NCBI GenBank assembly: GCA_015689685.1
Contig: WVSL01000002.1
Location: forward strand, 124,001-188,000
Direction of reading: 5' to 3'
DNA: 64,000 nucleotides
DNA from: Rhodobacterales bacterium HKCCE2091
Lineage (GTDB): Bacteria > Pseudomonadota > Alphaproteobacteria > Rhodobacterales > Rhodobacteraceae
Below, in pieces: positions 26,325 through 34,077 of this stretch. The notes under the pieces were generated by a model. The model had not been told where the DNA came from and did not search any database. It saw only the letters and a list, made by a program, of their open reading frames with translations. The number at the start of each line of letters is the position of its first letter. Within the stretch, counting starts at the first letter, position 1. Position numbers and translations under genes: made by a program.

Positions 26325-27401
26325 TCAGCCTTCCATCCTGGCGATGTAGTCCCGCATCGTCTGTTTCAGTTCCTCGGAGGTGTTTTGCACCTCGTTCACG
26401 ATGTCGAGCATGTCCTCGAACAGGACAACGTTCGGCTCGCCACCGAAGACGTTCGTCGCGGCGTCGATGTATTCCTGCGACTGCACCGCCTCGGCGAAGC
26501 TTTCCCGCAGCATCGCGACATGCTCTTCCGGCGTGCCCGGAGGCGCGACGACGAGCCAGTTGACCGGCGCCGAGGCGCGCGAGTGGAACATGATCATGTC
26601 CCAGATCGGGCCGGACGGAAGCTCGCCCAGTTGCTCGGTCATGTACTCCGCAACGGTTGGAACCTCGCCGCCGAAGGCCGGGATCGGCTGCATCTCGCCG
26701 TTTGCGTCGACCGAGCCGATGTGGAAGATCGCGGACGACTCGCCGGCCGCGATCGGGCCGTCGCGCAGGTCGCTCAGGTAGACCGAGATGGTTGCCGGGT
26801 AGGCCTCGATCTCGCCACGCTCCAGCGCCGCGCGAAGCGGACCGTCACCGCCGAGCCCGGAGACGAAGGACCAGTCGACACCGAGCAGGTCGAGCGCGCC
26901 GGCAAGCTGCATCGACGGCGCGCTGCGGGGCGAGTAGCCGCCGAAGCGCAGATGTTCGAGGTCGGCCATGCTGGCCCCGTCGGGCGCCACCGCCGCATCC
27001 GCGTGGACGAAGAACGCGGCGCCGCCGATCCCGCCGATGATCCCGAAGTCCTGGAACGGGATCTGAAGCTCCTCGGGGTCGAGGATGCGGGTCGTGCCCT
27101 GCCACGCGACATAGCCGAGCGTCAGCCCGTCGGGCCGGGAGTTCATCACCTGCTGGATGCCGCGGGTGAGCGCGCCACCCTCGACCGACTGCACCACGAT
27201 GGTCGGGTTCCCCTCCATCGTCTGCGACCACATGTCGGCGAGAACCTGGCTCGACAGGCCGGTGGACCCGCCCGGCGCCGCGTTGTGGATGATGGTGACG
27301 GTCTGGCCTTCGAGGTCGATGACCTGGGCCGTCGCGGCCCCCGCGGTCATCAGCGCCCCGGCCGCGAGGCCCGCCAGTCCGGCTTTCGAAAACAGTCTCA
27401 T
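26325..27401 (-). CDS. TTT transporter substrate-binding protein (TctC type)
   Basis: The 358-residue protein has a signal peptide ending near ATAQV and the TctC/Bug fold, with TIIHNAAPGGSTG near residues 36-48, a variant of the usual PxxPGGxxD motif in which Asp is replaced by Gly. That change suggests a ligand different from simple dicarboxylates. It is the first gene of the operon running to 18628. GGGGAGGAAG precedes the ATG at 27401. The divergent GntR gene at 27729 is the probable regulator. Confidence 0.88.
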   Translation of the reverse strand: MRLFSKAGLAGLAAGALMTAGAATAQVIDLEGQTVTIIHNAAPGGSTGLSSQVLADMWSQTMEGNPTIVVQSVEGGALTRGIQQVMNSRPDGLTLGYVAWQGTTRILDPEELQIPFQDFGIIGGIGGAAFFVHADAAVAPDGASMADLEHLRFGGYSPRSAPSMQLAGALDLLGVDWSFVSGLGGDGPLRAALERGEIEAYPATISVYLSDLRDGPIAAGESSAIFHIGSVDANGEMQPIPAFGGEVPTVAEYMTEQLGELPSGPIWDMIMFHSRASAPVNWLVVAPPGTPEEHVAMLRESFAEAVQSQEYIDAATNVFGGEPNVVLFEDMLDIVNEVQNTSEELKQTMRDYIARMEG

Positions 27402-27449
27402 TTCTTCCTCCCCTTGATCAGTCCCGTGTGGCCGGTTCGGCCGCATTGC

Positions 27450-27458
27450 GTATACATT
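27450..27458 (-). promoter_or_regulatory. Candidate GntR half-operator near tctC
   Basis: AATGTATAC on the minus strand, about 50 bases before the tctC start codon. It repeats the core of the palindrome at 27597-27612. Confidence 0.4.
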
Positions 27459-27596
27459 GTTCCGTGTCCGTGGATCCGCTCCGAAAATCGCCAGCAAGCT
27501 TCGTATCTCGATCATCATGCTGGTTTTGTTAGAATTTCTTAGGTTTTGCGCAACTCTTCTTCCGGCGGGCCAGATCCTGGCAGTCCTCCTCCTCAC

Positions 27597-27612
27597 TGGT
27601 AAATGTATACCA
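27597..27612. promoter_or_regulatory. Candidate GntR operator palindrome
   Basis: TGGTA-N6-TACCA is a perfect inverted repeat, matching the TGGT...ACCA style of GntR/FCD regulators. It lies 117 bases before the regulator start codon, so autoregulation and control of the divergent operon are likely. Confidence 0.5.
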
Positions 27613-27728
27613 AGAGCCGGGATTCGGAAGCGAAATCTGCACGTCCGTCGCGTCGGCGGCTTCCCGCTTTCGCCTCTGCGCGCAGGCGGTGTAAGCTCGT
27701 CGGACCGCCGGGGAAGAAGGGGGAGGCG

Positions 27729-28475
27729 ATGAAGGACGACACGCGGGCCACGTCACACACGATGCGTGCGGCGAGCGAGCTTCGACACCGGATCCTCAGC
27801 GGCCACTACCCCGGCGGCGCGCGCATCTACGAGGCCGAGGTGGCCAGCGATCTCGACGTGTCGCGCACGCCCGTCCGGGCGGCGCTGTCGCTCCTGGCCG
27901 AGGAAGGGCTGCTCGAACGCGGGCGGAGCGGCGGGTTCGTCGTGCGGCGGTTCGAGTACCAGGATTTCGCCGACACGATCCAGTTGCGGGGCGTGCTCGA
28001 AGGCACCGCCGCCCGCTTCGCGGCGGAACGCGGCGTGCCGGCGGCGCAATGGTCCGAGGTCGACCGGCTCCTGGCCGATCTCGACGCCTGCGTGAACGCG
28101 CCCGACGACGCGCTCGACGTGACCCGGTATCTCAAGCTGAACGGCGCCTTCCACGACGCGCTCGCCCGGTTGTCCGGGTCCGGGGTGATCGTCGCGGAGC
28201 TGGAACGGCTGAAGCGTCTGCCCTTCGCCTCGCCCTCGGCCTTCGTCAAGCAGCACCTGCCGCCGAGCCAGCTGTCCGGCGGCTACCGCGCGGCGCAGGC
28301 GCAACACCGGGGCATCGTCGCGGCGATCCGCGCTCGCGAAGGGTCCCGCGCCGAGGCGCTGGCGCGCGAACATGCCCGGATCGCAATCCGCAACCTCGAC
28401 CGCATCTTCGCCGAAGGCGCCGACGAAGAGGCCGGCGCGCTGGCGCTGATGGGCGGGAGCGGCGCGGCGGGCTGA
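27729..28475 (+). CDS. GntR/FCD family transcriptional regulator
   Basis: The 248-residue regulator has an N-terminal winged helix (residues about 14-80, with VSRTPVRAALSLLAEEGLLE) and a helical FCD ligand-binding domain. GGGGGAGGCG precedes the ATG at 27729; an earlier ATG at 27603 lies within the candidate operator and would add unlikely sequence. It is divergent from the TTT operon and should respond to the imported substrate or an intermediate, usually as a repressor. Confidence 0.88.
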   Translation: MKDDTRATSHTMRAASELRHRILSGHYPGGARIYEAEVASDLDVSRTPVRAALSLLAEEGLLERGRSGGFVVRRFEYQDFADTIQLRGVLEGTAARFAAERGVPAAQWSEVDRLLADLDACVNAPDDALDVTRYLKLNGAFHDALARLSGSGVIVAELERLKRLPFASPSAFVKQHLPPSQLSGGYRAAQAQHRGIVAAIRAREGSRAEALAREHARIAIRNLDRIFAEGADEEAGALALMGGSGAAG

Positions 28476-28478
28476 CCG

Positions 28479-29186
28479 TCAGTCGGGGTCGAAGACGTAG
28501 CCGATGCCGCGCACGGTTCGGATGACGCTCGGTTTCTGCGGGTTGCGCTCGATCTTCCGGCGCAGGCGCGAAATGCGGATGTCGATGGACCGGTCGAAGG
28601 GATCCCAGGACCGATCATGCGCCTTTTCGAGGATCTGGTCACGGTTCAGCACCCTGCCGCAGTTCTCCGCGAAGAGCTTCAGCAGTCGGAATTCCATCGC
28701 GGTGAGCGGCACGTCCGCGCCCTCCGCGTCCGACAGCTTCGCGCTTTCGAGGTCGAGACGGAAGTCGCCGAAACGCACCACCTCCGACCCGGTGGTGCTG
28801 GTCAGCCGCCGCGCCTCTGTCGCGTGCCGCCTGAGCACGGCCTTGATCCGCGCCTCCAGTTCGCGCAGGTCGACGGGCTTCCCGAGGTAGTCGTCGGCCC
28901 CCATTTCCAGCCCGACGATCTTGTCGATGGTCTCGCCCGCCGCGGTCAGCATCACGACAGGAACCGTGTTGTCGATCCGCAGGCCGCGCAGGGCCGAAAG
29001 CCCGTCCTCGCCCGGCATGTTGATGTCGAGGATCACGAGGTCGGGCGCCGCGTCCGCGATGGACGCGCGCATCTCGTCCGCGTTCCCCGCGAGCGTGACC
29101 GCGAAACCGCGCTTTTCCAGGTATTCCTGCAGCATCTCGCGCAGGTCGGGCTCGTCGTCGCAGACGAGGATACGGGCGGCGGTCAC
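28479..29186 (-). CDS. OmpR-type response regulator
   Basis: The 235-residue protein has a receiver domain with the acidic pocket CDDE (residues 9-12), phospho-accepting Asp54 (VILDINMPG), and the conserved Thr and Lys (MLTAAG, GKPVDLREL). A C-terminal winged helix ends in RTVRGIGYVF. The start is a GTG at 29186 that overlaps the kinase stop as GTGA, so the two are translationally coupled. OmpR-type regulators bind direct repeats; the target is unknown, but TGAAAC-containing repeats at 31.4-34.1 kb are candidates. Confidence 0.9.
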   Translation of the reverse strand: MTAARILVCDDEPDLREMLQEYLEKRGFAVTLAGNADEMRASIADAAPDLVILDINMPGEDGLSALRGLRIDNTVPVVMLTAAGETIDKIVGLEMGADDYLGKPVDLRELEARIKAVLRRHATEARRLTSTTGSEVVRFGDFRLDLESAKLSDAEGADVPLTAMEFRLLKLFAENCGRVLNRDQILEKAHDRSWDPFDRSIDIRISRLRRKIERNPQKPSVIRTVRGIGYVFDPD

Positions 29187-31390
29187 GACGCGCCCCCCGA
29201 CACCAGCCGCGAGACGAAATCCCGCAATTCCCGCGGCGACACGGGTTTCTCGATGTAGGGCCGCTTGGCCTCGCCCAGGAACGTCTGCGAAGTCCGGCCC
29301 ATCGTGTCGCCGGTCAGGAAGCCGGTGCGCCCGGCAAGATCGGGCTGGCGGCCGACGATGCCTTCGTAGACCCCGCGCCCGTCCACCCCCGGCATGTTCA
29401 GGTCCGAGACGACCGCGTCGTAACGGCCGCGGTCGAGCGCGGCAAAGGCTTCCTCGGCCGAATAGGCGACATCGGCACCGAAACCGCCGCGCGACAGGAT
29501 ATCGGCGTTGAGGTCGGCGACGTCGGGTTCGTCGTCGATGACGAGGACGCGGCAGACCCCTGCCCCGGCCTCCTCGACCGGCGGCTCGGCTTCGGTCGCC
29601 CCGGCGGCATCCGCGACCGGAAGGCGGACCACGAAACGCGCGCCGCCGCCCTCGGGCGACTCCACCGAGATCTCGCCCCTGTGCGCGGTGACGATCCGGT
29701 GGCACATGGCAAGACCGATGCCCGTGCCCTTGCCGACGCCCTTGGTGGTGAAGAAAGGCTCGAAGATGCGGCCGCGGATGTCCTCGGGCACGCCGGGGCC
29801 GTCATCCTCCACCACGATCCGCACCGTCGCGCCGTCCTGGTCCGACGCGATGCGGATCGTGCCGCCCGCCTCGCCGATCGCCTGCGCCGCGTTGAGGGCG
29901 AGGTTGATGACCACCTGGGTCAGCTGGTCGGGGTCGGAGGAGACCGGGCCGATACCGGGGTCGAGCGACGTTTCCACCGCCGCGCCGAGCAGCGCGTCGC
30001 CGTAACGCGCGACCTCGACCGCGGTCTCGATCACTTCGTTCACGTCGGTCGGCTCCTGCCTCACGGGTTCGTGCCGCGCCATCGTCAGGAACGCCTTCAC
30101 GATCCGGGCGCAGCGTTCGGCGGCGTCGGAGATTTTGCGCGTCTTACGCAGGACCTCGGCGTCCTCGACCTCGTCCTGAAGCATCATCGCGTGGCCGACG
30201 ACGACGGACAACGGATTGTTCAGTTCATGTGCGACCCCGGCCATAAGCCCCCCAAGCGCCATCATCTTCTCGTTCTGGAACATCTGCTCCCGCTGGCGTT
30301 CCAGCTCCGCCTCGGTTTCGAGCTGCGCGGTCAGGTCGCGGGTGAAGGTGACCAGAACCTCCTCGCCGTTCCACTCGGTCAACCGCCCCGAGACGGCGGC
30401 CCAGAACGGCTCGCCGCGCGCGTTTTTCAGCCGTTCGCGGTAGTCGAACACCGCGCCGGTCCTGCGGAGCGCCGCGAGAAAGCCCGCGCGGTCGGCGGGG
30501 TCGACGTAGAAGCTCCGCGCGTCGAGCGAGGGGCCGAGCAGGTCGACGAGCTCGGGGCTGCGATAGAGGATCTCGCCGGTTTCGGCCCGGTTCATCAGGA
30601 CCGGCGCGGGGAAGGCCTCCACCACCTGGCGGATCAGTGCCTCGCGCTCCAGCACCTCGGTCAGGTCGGTGATCGAGGAGACGACGCAAGTCTCGCCGCC
30701 GAACTCCGTCAGCATCCCCGACAGCGCGACGGAGATCACGCGGCCGTCGCCGGCGCGGCAGAGGGTGCGGAAATCCTCGACCTTTCCGTCCCGCTTCAGC
30801 ATCTCGACGTATTGCCGCCGCGCATCCGCGTCGTAATAGCTGTCGCGCGCGAACTCGACGTCGCCGATCATCTCGCGCGCGGCAGGCGAGCGCCAGACGA
30901 TGCTGCTGTCGGCGATCCGCGCCATCACGACGGGGATCGGGTTGGCCTCCAGCACCCGAGACAGGAGCCGGTCGCGTTCGTCCGCACGCGTCTCGGCCTC
31001 GTGCCGGTCGGTGACGTCGGTGCGGGTCACGACGAAGCCGCCCGACCGCGTGGGCCGGTAGGACAGCTCGAAGTAGCGGCCGTTGAGCTGGCGGATCTCG
31101 GTTCGCTTGGCGGCGGAATCGCGGTCGCCCTCGGACACGTCCTCCCATGCCGCGCCGCTGTCGTGGGTCTCGGACACCACGCCGCGCGCGACGCAGCCGT
31201 GGATCAGGTCGCGCCACCGCATTCCCGGGCGGATCATGTCCTCCATCGGGCCGAGAAGCTCGCGGTAGCGGCGGTTGAAGGCGACCAGCCGCTCGTCGGC
31301 GTCGTAGATGGCGATGCCCTCCTCCAGCGCCTCGAAGGCTTCGGACAGGAGATCGGGGGAGATCGCGGAGAGATCCGGTTCGGGTGTCAT
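29183..31390 (-). CDS. Hybrid sensor histidine kinase with three PAS domains
   Basis: The 735-residue protein has no clear membrane segment. Domains in order are PAS (about 20-130), PAS (143-247), PAS (253-358), HisKA with phospho-acceptor His388 ([10 protein letters not shown]), HATPase with DDGPGVP and GTGIGLAM, and a C-terminal receiver (about 617-735) with VVSDLNMPG and KPVSP. The ATG at 31390 follows a low-coding leader. It phosphorylates its own receiver and probably the OmpR-type regulator encoded next. A cytoplasmic signal such as redox state or a ligand bound by PAS is likely. The kinase core resembles that of the gene at 37440. Confidence 0.9.
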   Translation of the reverse strand: MTPEPDLSAISPDLLSEAFEALEEGIAIYDADERLVAFNRRYRELLGPMEDMIRPGMRWRDLIHGCVARGVVSETHDSGAAWEDVSEGDRDSAAKRTEIRQLNGRYFELSYRPTRSGGFVVTRTDVTDRHEAETRADERDRLLSRVLEANPIPVVMARIADSSIVWRSPAAREMIGDVEFARDSYYDADARRQYVEMLKRDGKVEDFRTLCRAGDGRVISVALSGMLTEFGGETCVVSSITDLTEVLEREALIRQVVEAFPAPVLMNRAETGEILYRSPELVDLLGPSLDARSFYVDPADRAGFLAALRRTGAVFDYRERLKNARGEPFWAAVSGRLTEWNGEEVLVTFTRDLTAQLETEAELERQREQMFQNEKMMALGGLMAGVAHELNNPLSVVVGHAMMLQDEVEDAEVLRKTRKISDAAERCARIVKAFLTMARHEPVRQEPTDVNEVIETAVEVARYGDALLGAAVETSLDPGIGPVSSDPDQLTQVVINLALNAAQAIGEAGGTIRIASDQDGATVRIVVEDDGPGVPEDIRGRIFEPFFTTKGVGKGTGIGLAMCHRIVTAHRGEISVESPEGGGARFVVRLPVADAAGATEAEPPVEEAGAGVCRVLVIDDEPDVADLNADILSRGGFGADVAYSAEEAFAALDRGRYDAVVSDLNMPGVDGRGVYEGIVGRQPDLAGRTGFLTGDTMGRTSQTFLGEAKRPYIEKPVSPRELRDFVSRLVSGGAS

Positions 31391-31445
31391 GAAGTCGTCT
31401 CTACCCCCGTCCTGTTTCACGCCGATTTCAGTCCGGCCCGCGTTT

Positions 31446-31562
31446 GTTTCAATTGTAACACGCGCCGCACGCTCTCCGGGCGACTTTCGCGCGCCCTGCC
31501 ACCGGCGAACCGGCCCCGGCCGCCCCGGCGCGCCCCGGCCTGCCCCCCCCAACAATTGAAAC
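31446..31562. repeat. 11-bp inverted repeat in the kinase/DUF1127 intergenic region
   Basis: GTTTCAATTGT at 31446-31456 and its exact reverse complement ACAATTGAAAC at 31552-31562 lie 95 bases apart between the divergent kinase and DUF1127 genes. They are AT-rich in a GC-rich background and are candidates for regulator binding, for example by the adjacent OmpR-type protein. Confidence 0.5.
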
Positions 31563-31662
31563 ACGCAAACCCGGTTTCGGAAAAACCGCTGCAACACGGG
31601 GCGGCGAGAACAGCGCATCGCAACAGACGGCCCCCGCCGTCCCCAAGGAAAGGCAGAGAGAC

Positions 31663-31881
31663 ATGACCTACGCAACGTCCATCCCCTCCGTCCCCGCCGC
31701 CTCGCGGGTCGGCTTCGGCCGGCTCGTCGCCGCGTGGCGGGCCTATGTCGAGTGGCGCGGCTACCGCCGCACCGTCCGGGCGCTTCGCCCGCTCGACGCG
31801 CACATCATGCGCGACATCGGGCTGGAGCCGATCTCGGCCCCGCCCCGGATCGACATCGCTGTCCGGGGCAACCCGTGGTGA
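31663..31881 (+). CDS. DUF1127 family small protein
   Basis: The 72-residue basic protein has the DUF1127 core: aromatic-rich WRAYVEWRGYRRTVRALRPL, quoted in part, followed by LDAHIMRDIGLEP. Short DUF1127 proteins are common in alphaproteobacteria, and several are RNA-binding or stress-linked. GGCAGAGAG precedes the start. A GTG overlapping its stop could start a 36-residue peptide. A second family member lies at 41705. Confidence 0.85.
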   Translation: MTYATSIPSVPAASRVGFGRLVAAWRAYVEWRGYRRTVRALRPLDAHIMRDIGLEPISAPPRIDIAVRGNPW

Positions 31882-31988
31882 TCCGGCGCCCCCGCAGCCA
31901 CCGCCCGGCCACGCCACGGCCGGGCGGCACGCGCTGGCGCGACAGCCTGCGCGGCACGAATTTCCAGCGCTTCCTGAGGGACGCCTGA
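31878..31988 (+). CDS. Possible 36-residue basic peptide
   Basis: A GTG overlaps the DUF1127 stop codon (GTGA) and opens a short frame ending 35 bases before the next gene. The peptide is rich in Arg and Pro and ends in RGTNFQRFLRDA. Translational coupling is possible, but the composition could also be chance in GC-rich DNA. Confidence 0.3.
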   Translation: MIRRPRSHRPATPRPGGTRWRDSLRGTNFQRFLRDA

Positions 31989-32023
31989 GCATATCGCATT
32001 TCCTGCCAGAAGGACCGGTTCAC

Positions 32024-33496
32024 ATGGCCATCAAGACCTCCATCCTCGACACGATCGGCAATACGCCCGTCATCCGCATCAACAACATCGCGCCCGAGGG
32101 CGTGGAGCTTTTCGTCAAGCTCGAAGCCGCCAATCCCGGCGGGTCGGTCAAGGACCGTCTCGCGCTGGCGGTCATCGAGGCGGCGGAACGCGACGGCAGC
32201 CTGAAGCCCGGCCAGACCGTGATCGAGGCGACCTCGGGCAATACCGGCATCGGCCTCGCCATCGTCTGCGCCCAGAAAGGATATCCGCTGGTGGTGACGA
32301 TGGCCGAAAGCTTCTCGGTCGAGCGCCGCAAGCTGATGCGGTTCCTCGGCGCGAAGGTCGTGCTGACCCCGGCCTCGGAAAAGGGCACCGGGATGGTTCG
32401 CAAGGCCTGCGAGCTGGCGAAGGCGCATGGCTGGTTCCTGGCCCGCCAGTTCGAGAACCCGGCCAACCCCGAAATCCACGCCGAGACCACGGCCCGCGAG
32501 ATCATCGCCGATTTCGGGCCGGACGGGCTCGACTATTTCGTGTCGGGCTTCGGTACCGGCGGCACCATCGGCGGGGTGTCCCGCACGCTCCGGGCCGAAA
32601 GCCCCTCAACGCGGATCGTGGCGGCGGAGCCCGACAACTCGCCGCTCCTCGCCTCGGGCCACGTCCAAGCCTTCGCGGCGGATGGTTCGGCGGCGGATAG
32701 CCATCCGGGCTTCCGCCCGCATGTCATGCAGGGCTGGTCGCCGGATTTCATCTCGAAGATCGCGAACGAGGCGCTTTCGGACGGGCGGATCGACCAATTC
32801 GCAGCCGTCCGGGGCGAGGACGCGATGCGTTGCGCCCGCGATCTCGCTCGGAAGGAAGGCATGTTCGTCGGCATCACCGCCGGGGCGACCTTCGCCGCCG
32901 CGCTGGAGGTGGCGCGAACCGCGCCGAAAGGCGCGCGGATCCTCGCGATGCTGCCCGATACCGGCGAACGCTACCTGTCCACCCCGCTTTTCGCCGACAT
33001 CCCCGAGGAGATGACCGATGACGAGATGGAGCTGTCGCGTTCCACCCCGGACAGCCGGTTCGACATCGCGGCAAGCCCGCCCGCGCCCGCCGCAGCGGCG
33101 CCGAAAGCCGACCCGGAGGCGCTGGCCGAGGTGCGCGAGACCGTCGCGGCCAACCCCGTCGTGCTCTACGCGCTCGAATGGTGCGAATTCTGCTGGTCCG
33201 TGCGGCGGATGTTCCAGGCCGCCGGGATCGAGTACCTGTCCGTCGATCTCGACAGCGCGGCCTATCGCGACGGCGACCGCGGCGGCCGCATCCGCGCGGC
33301 CCTGAGGGAGATCACGGGCGCGCCCACCATTCCCCAGGTCTTCGTGGGCGGCGCACATCTCGGCGGCGCGACCGAAACATTCGACGCCTACAATTCCGGT
33401 GTGCTCGCCGAAATGCTGGAACAACGATCCATCCAGATGGCGGCCGCGGCGGAAAACGCCTATGGCTACCTTCCGAATTGGCTGCATCCGCGCTGA
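32024..33496 (+). CDS. cysK: Cysteine synthase A fused to a glutaredoxin domain
   Basis: The 490-residue protein has a complete O-acetylserine sulfhydrylase (about 1-330), with PLP-lysine in NPGGSVKDR, TSGNTGIGLA and GFGTGGTIGG. An Ala/Pro-rich linker follows (about 345-370), then a glutaredoxin domain with CEFC and TIPQVFVGG. The first part makes cysteine from O-acetylserine and sulfide; the glutaredoxin may supply reduced sulfur or regulate the enzyme. Such an extension is not part of standard CysK, which has about 310-330 residues. AGAAGGA precedes the ATG at 32024. The frame is open further upstream but overlaps the DUF1127 gene. Confidence 0.88.
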   Translation: MAIKTSILDTIGNTPVIRINNIAPEGVELFVKLEAANPGGSVKDRLALAVIEAAERDGSLKPGQTVIEATSGNTGIGLAIVCAQKGYPLVVTMAESFSVERRKLMRFLGAKVVLTPASEKGTGMVRKACELAKAHGWFLARQFENPANPEIHAETTAREIIADFGPDGLDYFVSGFGTGGTIGGVSRTLRAESPSTRIVAAEPDNSPLLASGHVQAFAADGSAADSHPGFRPHVMQGWSPDFISKIANEALSDGRIDQFAAVRGEDAMRCARDLARKEGMFVGITAGATFAAALEVARTAPKGARILAMLPDTGERYLSTPLFADIPEEMTDDEMELSRSTPDSRFDIAASPPAPAAAAPKADPEALAEVRETVAANPVVLYALEWCEFCWSVRRMFQAAGIEYLSVDLDSAAYRDGDRGGRIRAALREITGAPTIPQVFVGGAHLGGATETFDAYNSGVLAEMLEQRSIQMAAAAENAYGYLPNWLHPR

Positions 33497-33517
33497 CGGA
33501 ACTGAATTTGGTTTGAC

Positions 33518-33547
33518 AAGGCCCGCCGGATCCTTCCGGCGGGCCTT
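33518..33547 (+). terminator. Rho-independent terminator after the cysK fusion
   Basis: A perfect 13-bp stem (33518-33530 with 33535-33547), loop TCCT, ends in a short T-rich stretch (CTTTCAGTATT) 21 bases after the stop codon. Confidence 0.8.
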
Positions 33548-33736
33548 TCAGTATTACGCGGCCGACAATCCGGTTGCTGAAATGATTGAAACGATATTCG
33601 GCGCCCCTCGACATCGGCCCGAAACATGAAAAGACCACAAGTGTCCCATGACCGCGGCCGGGGCGATCCCCTGAACCCCATCCCCTCCCACTGCGGCCCC
33701 GCGCCGCGGTCACCAGTCAAACAGAGGAAAACGCAG

Positions 33737-33868
33737 ATGAAACAGACCCCGCGCAACCCCAGCTACGGCACCGGCTTCACCCCCTTCGTCGATCCGGAGG
33801 CCTGGACCGGCGTCAAGCACTTTTGGGACAACGGCAAGTTCGACCGCACCACCGGCCGCACGCGCTAA
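33737..33868 (+). CDS. 43-residue protein of unknown function
   Basis: The short protein is hydrophilic with aromatic residues (FTPFVDPEAW, VKHFWDNGKF). GAGGAAAAC sits before the ATG at 33737 and a strong terminator follows, so it forms its own small transcription unit between two terminators. I do not recognise the family. The frame extends upstream to 33626 but without a ribosome site. Confidence 0.5.
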   Translation: MKQTPRNPSYGTGFTPFVDPEAWTGVKHFWDNGKFDRTTGRTR

Positions 33869-33891
33869 AATCCTCCCGCTCCGAGCAATAG

Positions 33892-33919
33892 GGGGCCCGC
33901 GAAAAGCGGGCCCCTTTTT
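33892..33919 (+). terminator. Rho-independent terminator after the 43-residue protein
   Basis: A perfect 9-bp GC stem (33892-33900 with 33906-33914), loop GAAAA, is followed by TTTTT. Confidence 0.85.
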
Positions 33920-33952
33920 CCATTCCAGTCTCTCGACTCGAAAATTCCAGGC

Positions 33953-34062
33953 TGAAACCTTTGAAACCCGATCGGGCCAATTCGGACCGAAAACTGAAAC
34001 CCGGGCGGGACAAAAGGCTTCCTGACAGCGGAGACAATCAACCGCGTGTCGAATGAAACCCG
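33953..34062 (+). repeat. Repeated TGAAACCCG motif upstream of the OsmC gene
   Basis: TGAAACCCG occurs at 33962-33970, 33995-34003 and 34054-34062, and TGAAACC at 33953-33959, all on the same strand within 110 bases. The last copy touches the ribosome-binding site. They could be binding sites for a response regulator or part of a stress promoter. Confidence 0.5.
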
Positions 34063-34077
34063 AAAGGAGAAAATGAC

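Larger units (their letters stand above)
27402..27728. other. Divergent control region of the TTT operon
   Basis: This 327-base, AT-richer stretch lies between tctC and the GntR gene. It holds two copies of AATGTATAC in opposite orientation (27450-27458 and 27602-27610), the second inside a clean palindrome. I see no credible gene in it. Confidence 0.6.

Noticed and set aside
29681-31666. A 661-codon plus-strand open frame
   Set aside because: It is antisense to the three-PAS kinase and lacks any domain pattern.
31663-31881. DUF1127 genes as part of a CcaF1/CcsR-like sRNA locus
   Set aside because: No repeated sRNA stem-loops follow either DUF1127 gene. The downstream gene is the cysK fusion (first copy) or the end of an operon (second copy).
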